The translations under genes were made by a program, and so were the position numbers. A stretch of DNA of 64,000 nt, taken from Saccharum officinarum. Taxonomy: Eukaryota; Streptophyta; Magnoliopsida; Poales; Poaceae. Position 1 is the stretch's first letter; every line of letters begins with the position of its first letter. Positions 55,501 to 64,000 of the stretch are shown piece after piece. The notes under the pieces are model-generated. The model saw only the letters and a program-made list of their open reading frames with translations. It was not told the origin of the DNA and did no database searches. The stretch spans positions 624,743-688,742 of the forward strand of contig CM036209.1 in the NCBI GenBank assembly GCA_020631735.1. The letters run 5' to 3'.

Positions 55501-58500
55501 TGCTGACGATCAGCTTTCATAGTAATATATGTTAGTGAAAAGTTTAAAAGATATTATATTGTGAAAGTACTGTCTCATAAAGAATAATGAATGTTATTGT
55601 TTCCAAGGGCTACATTACAATTACATCATATTACTACTTTGCAATTTAACCTTGTTCTATGTACATAACTGCCTTTATTTTATAACAATACTGTGATGAA
55701 CTTCCCCATAGTTTTTCATTAAAAAAATCAACAGAGTTTGACTACTGAAATCCTAAACATAATATATTCCAAAGGGATGGAATAACATAGAAAGAAAAAA
55801 ACTGCTTCTAGGGAATGTTCTAACTGAACTACTTTACAGTACACAATGCCTGTGTTTCAGAGCAGCTTTTTTGCCAGCATTGCTCATTAGATATCCAAAT
55901 TTGGGCCTTTTCTCTTATGTATGTACTCCGTATAACGTAAGCAGGAAACTTTTCCACAAGGCCTCTAATGTTTTTTTTTATTGTGTTGTCATGAAGGCCA
56001 TCTTATCAAGAGAGATGGAAGACATTGCATCTATTGAAGATAAGTTAGGAAGGTCACTTACAACCAAGGAGAAAGATAGAATTGGAGTGGGTAATTTAAG
56101 ATTATATTTGGAAGAGTTGCTGCAGAAGAGGTACTGGTGTATTAGCCAATAATGTCTTTTCTCATTCTCATATCTTTCTTTTGAATGATACATATGTTGT
56201 TTCTGTTACTGAAAGGTATGTTGAGAGTGTTCCATTAATCATTCCACTTCTTGAGAAGCAACATCGAAATACAACAAGTAAATTGCGTGAAATCAGTCAT
56301 GAACTCAGGTGATGTTTTAGACTTTTAGTTGATTACCTGTTCAATAAAGTGGATCCTTCCTTGTAGTGGGTTATGTGGTGTTTTTGAAGCTCAAAGCTTT
56401 GATGGAAGGCTGGGTTACGTTCTTCCCCATATGTCCAACTTTACATGCTCATGATAATATATTTGTTATTCAAGATGTATTATTTATGTTGACATCCTAT
56501 ATCTGAACAGTGATCTGAATGAAGCCAAACTGAAGGAGAAAGCTCAGCTATTCCATGACTCATTTTTGACCAAGGTGCTTGTACCACATATTATAAGGAA
56601 AAAACTACATTAGTACTTAGATGGTGCAATCTTCTTGCACTACAGCATTTGATTCCACGAATTCTCTTAGAATGTTGTATTCAGAAATAAAAGCTGTTTG
56701 AGATAGACTTAAAATTAATGCCTGATTATTTCATTTCAGTTATCTTTGCTATTGAAAGGCATGGTGGTGGCACCTCCTGATAAATTTGGTGAGTGTTTAA
56801 TGTCATGTGATTTATTTTATGGAGGTCTTGAGGTTCTTGCTACATTCTGCTTTGTTATGACATTTAAACTGTTGGACCACAGGAGAAACTTTAGTTAACG
56901 AGAGGATTAATGGAGGAACATTTACTGGAAGTGAGAATTTCCAGCTCCCGAACAAGATGATGCCAGTAAGTTCTGTTTTTTTTTCTTTTCTTTTTGGTAC
57001 TAAAGATGCACACTACTACTCTCTGACTGTGTTTAATATGCTTTCCTAACAAGTGACAAGCCTTTAATCAATTAGTACTTAGGAGTGGCATGCTGATTTC
57101 AGCTACTTGAGTAGTTGACCCCATGAAGCCATGATCTTTTACCACGTTTTGAACATTAAGCATTTGTTTTCTACAGAAGCTAAAGGGTAAACATATTTTA
57201 TCTCCACTACTCAGCTAGTTGTATTAGTTTATTGTTCGCACACACCATATACTACTACCTTGGCTACGGATGTAATATAGATTACAATTATATTAAGTGC
57301 ACTTTTAATTCATTTATCAAATGTTTGAAATGTCCTTTTTGCAGAATGGTGGAATGCGTCTTTATGGTGGTGCACAATACCATCGGGCAATGGCTGAATT
57401 TCGTCTGGTAGTTGGTAGTATCAGGTGCCCTCCAATAACTAGGGAGGAAATTGTCAATGCTTGTGGTGTTGAGGATATTCATGATGGGACAAACTACTCC
57501 AGGTACTCTCTTTCTTAGGCCCCATTCGGTTATGCCGGAACGGGCCATTCCTGGCGCGGAATAGTTCCTGGCTAGTACAAATTTGAGAACGAATTGTGCG
57601 GCTGGGAATTGTTCCGATATAACCGAACAAGGCCTTAGTGTTATCACCATGATATGGATCCTAGGATCCTACATTCCTATGATCAGATTGAGTTAAAATG
57701 ACATCAGTGGAAGAGATTCAAATCTGCAAACATTGAATAGGATATTCTAGGCTCATGCTAAGGGTAGGATTAGATTATTATATTGACAACAAGAAATTGC
57801 ATCAAAACACAAAATGCAATGCGAGGTGTTGTTAAGTTGTATTAGTCTACTATTCTTTCTTTCTTCAGTTTTTTGTGGTTTCTTTATTTTAAAGATGGCA
57901 TCCTTATATTGGACATTTTAAATGATGCGTTAGACAGGCCTAGTGCTTATATGGTTAGGATAGATAGATAGATAGATAGATTGATTGATTGTTATCTAAT
58001 AGGCAAGGATCCCCCGCTGGTTCTGTTTCTATAAAGCTGGGACATCCTTGCCTATATATGTGTAACCTCATGTCCCTGATAATCAATCAACTATCTTGTT
58101 CCTAATCTCTTACATGATGATCTTTTAGAACTGTACGAAATTTAAAGTTAGTTTAACTTGACTGAAATTGACCTGAGTAAAACTGTATGTCTGTACTTAG
58201 TTTTCTTGGATTGAATATAGATAAGCACATTTTTCATTCCGAAATAATATAGCTGCACTGTGTATATTTTCTTCATTCTGAACATTGACTGGTTTTGTTA
58301 GGACTGCTTGTGTAATTGCTGTGGCAAAAGCACGTGACACATTTGAGCCATTCCTTCATCAGGTTGGTCAGCTTGCCTCATGTGTGGGCTCATTATTGAT
58401 CTGCCATTTGGATTTCATCATGTTCCATTTCCAGATATACATTTGCCATACTTTGTGTGATTATGGTTTCAGAAACCTGCAACAGTCATTTTCATGATGG

Positions 58501-60874
58501 ATGCATCTTTTTCGTTTGGCCTTCTTGTGCAATACATTCCCTTGCTAAAGCATGTGATATATTTGGATAGTGGTAGCAATAGCATGATCAACAAAATAAT
58601 TAAATAGTTCAACTATTTGTAGGGTTAGATAGGTTTTGATCTTGATTTGATTACTATGTTTCTGAGATTGATAACTGTTACTTAATCTTAATGCAGTTGG
58701 GTTTTAGGCTTTTATACATACTGAAGAGGCTGATCCCAATCTCTGTTTATCTGCTGGAGGTACTAATTTGTCCTTAAGTTATTCAAATGATATGATTTTT
58801 CTTTGTCTTCTGATTTTTTTTCTTTCTGGAAATTACTCTAATGGGACTTTGCAGAAAGATGGTGAGCGCTTTAGTAGCCATGAAGTGCTTGTAAGGCGTG
58901 TCCAGGAAGCATTCAAGAGGTTTGCTGAATCCACTGAGCAATCATGTCGTCAAAGGTAAACCTTCCAGATTCTGATACATATGAATGGCTGTCTTGTTTA
59001 TTTGCTTGTGGGCAATCTAGTCAAAATACAATTTATTTGCAAAGGCAATGCTCATATTGACATCTTGCATCTAGCATCTTTGAGTTGAAACTGCAGCCAC
59101 CTCTTCTAACATTTCTTGTTGTCAACAGTTATTGTGCTATCTATGGATCACCCTTTGAAAAATATAGGTTGGCTATTTGGCTTTATCTATGAGTGTTGAA
59201 AACTTTTTTCTCACTCATTTACTTAGTTATGCTTGTCAGCTGTCACTTTCCGGTTTCCATTCAAATTGAAAAAAGATAAAAACAGGTACACTTTAAGATT
59301 GAATGGAATATCATATTTGATGAAAAGGTGTATGGATCCTTCTCAGCATATGCTCTCAGTGGTGGGCAGGGAGTTGACTAGTTATAGTGCTAGTCATTTT
59401 GTTTCACAATATTTATGGAATGATGGAGTTATTTGGTCTAGTGATTATCTCTAGTGAAGGCGGTTTTGAGTTTGTCACAATGGATAGAATCAAAGAACTG
59501 CATTCATCAATGAAGTGTAAATGGTGGAATGTGGATATCCCTATTCTTAGTTTCTTGCCATCATACCTTTTACCTCTGTTTGATCTGTTGATGTCAAATC
59601 TGGTGTCCCTGAGCATTTTGTAATAAGGGATTTGAGGGGTTTATGTTTTTCAGTTAAGTGAATTAGTAAAATAGAACTATGCCTTGTTTGTTTTAGCTTT
59701 CAGTTTGTTACAATCTACACCCCCCCCCCCCTTGCTTGCAGATTGTAACAATCTGAAATCCACTGTTCACAATCTGCAAGTTAAAACAAACAAGACCTAG
59801 ATGCAGCTGTTAAGAGATATTTACTCTAATGTGTTTGTTGGCTATTGTTCAAGCTGGCTCCTTACTCCTTAGTCATAACTGCTAAATCACATCCTTTGTG
59901 TTTCCACTGATGTGCTTCTATAGGCTGTGTTAATTGTTACATGGGTAATATAGTTTTTTATTTCTTTGCATGTTCAAATTTCTAATGCAGGTGTATGGAA
60001 GATTTGGAGAGTACCACTCGTTATGTCACTTGGTCCCTTCACAACAAGGTGCAATTTTTACTCCGTAGGAATTTTAAATACGTGCTATCAGCATGCGTGT
60101 GATGTTTTTGCTCTATTGGATGCAGAACCGTGCTGGATTGAGACATTTCCTTGATTCATTTGTAGCACCAGAGCAACTTTCAGTAAATGCACTGAACGAG
60201 CAGTTTTCTGGGTTGAATGACACCAAACAGGATAGGGCAAAGGGTGACTCGAAGTCAAACCATTCTTCAGACGCGAATTCGTCCAGTGCTGTGGCAGAGA
60301 CAAGACTAGTTGATCTATTGGATAGCACACTCTGGAACAGACGGCTAGTGCCCTCGTCTGAAAGACTTGTTTATGCGCTGGTTCACCAGATTTTTCATGG
60401 AATCAAAGAGCATTTTCTTGTCACCACTGAACTGAAGGTCTCCATCATCCGAAAACCTGTTATGCACTAGGTCACCAGATATTTCTTACTAAAGCTGTTC
60501 CTTTTCCTTTGTTCATGGCATAATGCTTTGGCTCATAATGAAATTGCAGTTCAATTGCTTTCTCCTCATGCCGATTGTTGACAAATTACCAGCACTTCTA
60601 AGACAAGACCTTGAATCAGCTTTTGAAGAGGAACTTGATAGCATCTTTGATGTCACTCAGTTGCGCCAGTCACTTGGGCAGAAGAAGCGAGAGCTGGAGA
60701 TCGAACTGAAGCGGGTATGTCTTTCTATATAAAATGAACTACGGTTTTAAGTGCTTACCATGTTAAGATCATTCCGAATATTTAGTATTGTTTCACTGGA
60801 TTCAGATCAAGCGTTTAAAGGAAAAGTTTGGGGAGATAAACAAGAAGCTAAATTCTCTTCAGGTTAGGCAGTAG
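52550..60874 (+). CDS. DRP5B: Dynamin-related GTPase DRP5B (ARC5), 17 exons
   Basis: Exons: 52550-52906, 53569-53733, 53844-53966, 54208-54429, 55997-56130, 56216-56308, 56511-56574, 56740-56788, 56883-56965, 57345-57502, 58302-58362, 58697-58759, 58855-58955, 59991-60048, 60126-60437, 60550-60714, 60806-60874. Phases agree throughout; 2277 nt, 758 aa plus stop, close to Arabidopsis ARC5. DRP5B assembles on the outer envelope and drives the final constriction of chloroplasts, and also acts in peroxisome division. GTPase motifs: P-loop GHQTDGKS (residues 45-52), switch GGGTKTRRP (67-75), DTPG (157-160), TKLD (228-231). Family blocks follow: MRLYGGAQYHRAMAEFR, VNACGVEDIHDGTNYSRTA, LLDSTLWNRRLVPSSER and the C-terminal LPALLRQDLESAFEEELDSI of the effector part, with a Lys/Arg/Glu-rich coiled tail. 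Exon 5 uses an AAG acceptor. Start is the first ATG before the conserved ELLYEAYNELQAL. Confidence 0.93.
54430..55996 (+). other. DRP5B intron 4 (1.6 kb)
   Basis: The longest intron of the gene, AT-rich. It carries the repeat fragment at 54600-54640 shared with the sirtuin intron. No nested gene. Confidence 0.7.
57518..57634. mobile_element. Tourist-like MITE in DRP5B intron 10
   Basis: 117 bp with ends GGCCCCATTCGGTTAT and, reverse-complemented, GGCCTTGTTCGGTTAT. TTA flanks at 57515-57517 and 57635-57637. Confidence 0.9.
57958..57991. repeat. TAGA/TTGA microsatellite
   Basis: Five to six TAGA units followed by three TTGA-like units within DRP5B intron 10. Confidence 0.9.
58956..59990 (+). 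other. DRP5B intron 13 (1.0 kb)
   Basis: AT-rich intron containing the putative MITE at 59681-59798. No nested gene seen. Confidence 0.7.
59681..59798. mobile_element. Putative MITE in DRP5B intron 13
   Basis: The ends gccttgtttgttttagct and agttaaaacaaacaagacc are inverted repeats, and a second inner pair is cagtttgttacaatct / agattgtaacaatctg. A run of about 14 C lies in the loop. The target duplication is uncertain. Confidence 0.6.
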
Positions 60875-61464
60875 TTCAGCCCAAAATTTAGCAGTAGCTT
60901 GGTAGGCTAGGACTCCAGGTAGAGTGTTTCTAACTTCCTATGCTGTAATAAAATCATTGGCCATCTAGAGTGACTTGTATCTTTTTAGTTGTAAATATGA
61001 AGTCTTCTTATGTCTTAATGTATGTCATTGCTACACGGTTTTCTCCCTTTTCTGCATGGCCAATAGAATGCGTCCCTTGCACAGTTCTTAAATCCGAGTC
61101 GTTTTGCAACCACAGTGCTGCCAGAGAATGATTCGTTATGGAAGTGTTGAACGACGTTATGAAAGTGTTGAACTGATACTGTTTGCCAGGTCTAGTAATA
61201 TTGCATGAGCTATAGAGGGTCACATGCACACTGCGATTCCTTCAAATCCCAGTTCAACACGGTAAGCATAAAAACAGCAAGCTCCAATCCGAGTTGGACA
61301 TATGCGTTTGTACTGAAGGGTATGCTGAAGTGATATTGCTAGACACTGATTTATGCCGTTTTGGTTGTCTAACAAGGACACGAGTTGTTTTTTTTTTGAA
61401 GGACATGAGCTGATACCTTCAGAGCAGCATATCAATCACACGTAAGATCGGTAATACTTGGCCA
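60875..61464 (+). other. 3' flank of DRP5B
   Basis: Presumed 3' UTR and spacer. A short direct repeat (gaaagtgttgaac / ggaagtgttgaac) occurs near 61140-61170. Confidence 0.4.
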
Positions 61465-62505
61465 CGGACGTCCGTCCGTCCGGATCCGAGAAAAAAAAAT
61501 CAAATCTCCTCACGGAAGCTTGTCTCCCCTACTCTGCATTCATCCGTTGTGGCTTCACGTCGCTGTACGGCCGTCCAACTGTCCCAATCTACTGTGCCTC
61601 CATCCCATGCCGCCACCGCCATCCCCCGCGGCGCCCCCATCCCCGTGGCACCTGTGTCCCCACGAAGAGGAGGAATCCTCTGCATGAGGTATGTTGCCAG
61701 CCGCCCCACCGACTGCAGCTGCCGTCAGACCCAATCGCCGGCACCTCGCCCTCTGCCTCCAAACTCCATGTGTGTGCTCGGTGACCAGGAGAGGGGCCGT
61801 CGCTGGCCAGGGCCAGGCCAAGTGCAGGCGCAACTGGCCGCTGCCAAGCCACACCACCATCCTCAGCTGCTGGCTGGCTCGAACCGGCCGCCCCCTCGCT
61901 CTGCGCTGCATTGTACGGAAGAAGGGTGAAAAATGCATGTTGTAAGGCTATGTTCCAAATGTTTCATAGGTGTGTTGCAAGTGTTCATGTGGATATTACA
62001 AAAGTAGATCGGGATGTGGCATATGTTGCAATAGTTGTACACGTATGTTGCAAGTTTCTGTTCCCAATATTTCATCTGTTTTTCTTAGACGTATATTGCA
62101 AGTGTGTTTATTTAAATGTTGCATATGTTTCACACATATGTTGTAAATGTTTTATATAGACATTGCTTATGTTTTACAATGGTTTTAAAATGTTTTTAGG
62201 TGTTTTTATAAGTATTTCAGATGGATGTTTCAAGTGTCTTTAAACGTACGTTACAAGTGTTACATCTAGATGTTTTAAAAGTAGATCGAGTGTTGCATTT
62301 CCCTCCTCGCTTTCAGCTGCCTCCCCTCGGCTTTTTCTCCTCCAGACACCGGCTAGGCCCGCCACCTCCTCTCCCTCTTCTCGATGATATTGGCGTTCGG
62401 GGCAGTGCAAGTCCCACATGGGTGCATGAAACGAGGTGAAAAACAAACTACAGGTGCGAGCATCCAGACGCCCCGTCCGTCCAGACGTCTGGACGCCATC
62501 AAGCC
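61465..62505. mobile_element. Possible Mutator-like element with TGTTGCA-rich interior
   Basis: The left end (cggacgtccgtccgtccgga) and the right end reverse-complemented (ctggacggacggggcgtctg) are similar GC-rich palindrome-like sequences. A GC-rich half (61540-61925) is followed by the AT-rich TGTTGCA block shared with 42790-43010. Short frames in the GC-rich half show no domain. Class assignment is inference. Confidence 0.4.
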
Positions 62506-62529
62506 CATAGCACAAATGACAAACAGCGG

Positions 62530-62848
62530 AAGAACAATTATTTGTTCAATTCGGTGGAATATGATCATTTGGTAAGCTGAATGCAGTACCATACAGCAGC
62601 CAAGGTAAACTTCGGTTAGTGTAAGTGTAAGTGTGTAACAAATATTTATCCTGAAATGACGGATGCTGCTTTATTGATAGTGTAGCATACTACTCAAATA
62701 GAGCATGCTGGGCACAAAAAACTTCCTTTAATCCGTGAATCCAATTTGTAGAGCTGTCATTGAACTCGAACAACTTTTCCTTGCAACCTTCGAAAATGGT
62801 CTCACGTAAAGGAACATGACTGTCCTGTTCAGTCACCTCCATCTACAG
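62530..62848 (-). other. Presumed 3' UTR of ascorbate peroxidase
   Basis: AT-rich sequence after the TAG at 62849-62851. No polyadenylation site is certain. Confidence 0.4.
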
Positions 62849-63976
62849 CTACTCAAGCGAGATACCCTGCAAACATTTCAATGAAAAGCATGTTACATGA
62901 CCTAAGAAAAAAAAAGGACAGACCCAGTGCCAGAGGCTCCCAGACGAGTGGGGTCTGGGGAAGGGAATAACCGAAGTAAAATCTTACCCCTGCAGAAATT
63001 CTGCAGAGAGACAGCTTCGAACCCAGGACCTGGTGACTCGGCGAGCTAGCACTCACCAACTGCACCAGGCCTGCCCTTCTTACATGACCTAAGAACATAA
63101 TTATTTTCTACCTCTCAAGAATGGAAAGTGTCCTGATTCCTTTTACCTTTGGCGGGTCAAACTTTGCCCCAAGATTGCTTAATTTGGCATGAGCTTCAGC
63201 GTAGTCCTCGAAGAATGCATCCTGATCCTTGGCGTATTTTTCAGCATAGATCTTCAAGTATGAAAAGTCATCATGAGACTTGGTCCAGAGAAAAGCTAGA
63301 TATGTGCAGTTTTTTTGCAACATGAGAACCTTCACTAACCTTGAATGAGGAATCCTCAAACAGCACAGCATCAGTAGGCAGAACTAGGAGATCCTCATCT
63401 CGCCTTTCTTTGATAGCCTGAAGGGTTATGCCCATGTTTTTGTTAAAGCTACATGATTGAAGCCTTTGAAGGTAATCCTATAGCGAACTTATGGACAATA
63501 CCTTGAAATAGCTGTTGTCAAACTTGAGCCATTGAGATGTCCAAGATTGCCCCCCAGGTGCACCAGGTCCATCTTTCTAGCATATCAAACAAAAGAACAA
63601 TTAACAAACGAGTGAGATAACACCATTCCATCACCATTCAGCAAACAAGACTATGAATGTGAAGGTGCTAGTAAAGTACTAATCACACAAAGATCATCTT
63701 TACAATAATACTGGTGGGGAAAATAGAGATAAGATCCATAGAGGGAACTAGCAGTCTAGCACGAACAGAAAATATAGGTTACACTCACATTTTACTGCCT
63801 AATACAATAAGTAAATTATGAAGGACGGGCATGCAAATGCAATAACTGAAAAAAAGGACAACGCATGATTAAAGCTGTAGGTTACATACAGTGTACTTTG
63901 TTTCTGGTTTACCCCAGCCACTACGCTCTGGTCTTGCTCGTCCAAGTGTATGAGCTCCTGACAGTGCAACAATTTC
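62849..63976 (-). CDS. Ascorbate peroxidase, 3' part (last five exons seen)
   Basis: Read right to left, exons are 63976-63890, 63576-63502, 63417-63340, 63251-63147 and 62866-62849, all with GT-AG borders; the 5' exons lie beyond the window. The first gives [20 protein letters not shown], the class I haem-peroxidase block with the proximal His. The next gives [20 protein letters not shown]. Then come [20 protein letters not shown] and [35 protein letters not shown]. The last exon is only GISLE plus TAG. Ascorbate peroxidase reduces H2O2 with ascorbate. The sequence resembles organellar (stromal or mitochondrial) isoforms, and ending right after FDPPK-GISLE means no thylakoid anchor. Confidence 0.9.
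62909..63079 (-). mobile_element. tRNA-derived SINE in last APX intron
   Basis: On the minus strand it begins near GCCTGGTGCAGTTGGTGAGT (A box), followed by GGTTCGAAGC (B box) at about 63030, and ends in a T run. The 16-bp duplication TTACATGACCTAAGAA flanks it at 62893-62908 and 63080-63095. It resembles the grass Au-SINE type. Confidence 0.9.
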
Positions 63977-64000
63977 CTACAGAGCGCAAAATAGTTGTGA

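Noticed and set aside
62990..63060. Possible tRNA gene (GGTTCGAAGC with an A box)
   Set aside because: No full cloverleaf, and the element has a 3' T run and a 16-bp duplication, so it is a SINE.

Overview
This is nuclear DNA of a grass, probably a panicoid of the sorghum/sugarcane/Miscanthus group. The evidence is split genes with GT-AG introns, grass-type MITEs, a CACTA element built on TTTGCCGAG motifs, Copia LTR retrotransposons, L1-type LINE fragments, a tRNA-derived SINE, and plant-only genes (NLR, PPR, DRP5B/ARC5, SRT2 sirtuin, ascorbate peroxidase). The group is inferred from the repeat families; no species marker was identified. Three runs of exactly 100 N (2390-2489, 28690-28789, 40245-40344) are scaffold gaps.

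Layout. 1-2389: no recognised gene, but three MITEs close together. 2490-16588: one NLR disease-resistance gene on the minus strand, badly broken. It reads coiled-coil, degenerate NB-ARC, intron, canonical NB-ARC, intron, ARC2/winged helix. A full-length Copia element (8669-16049) with two identical LTRs and a perfect 5-bp target duplication splits its first exon. A second Copia element (LTR 3671-4111 plus gag remnant) cuts it off before the LRRs. 18720-21584: 5' LTR and truncated gag of a SIRE/Maximus-like Copia. 21768-28592: two copies of a roughly 1-kb segment, probably promoter and 5' UTR, flanking a PPR gene; one copy carries a MITE, the other a Pack-MULE-like element. 29146-30554: a non-autonomous CACTA element. 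31460-40244: a decayed SIRE-like element on the minus strand. 40345-45000: retroelement debris.

45244-63976 is the conserved gene island: an 11-exon SRT2-type sirtuin (+, about 395 codons), a 17-exon dynamin-related DRP5B/ARC5 gene (+, about 758 codons), and the 3' end of an ascorbate peroxidase gene (-, running off the right edge). Both complete genes read through every exon I joined. From memory, rice has relatives of these three genes close together on chromosome 12, which needs checking.

The genes do not form an operon-like system. What links the window is transposon history: precise target-site duplications, nested insertions and filled versus empty sites can be read directly. I found no CRISPR, phage or bacterial system. 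The most unusual items are the tandem NB-ARC NLR split by a very young Copia, a hAT MITE whose target duplication includes the PPR start codon, the Pack-MULE-like element, and a MITE with an internal 58-bp triplication.
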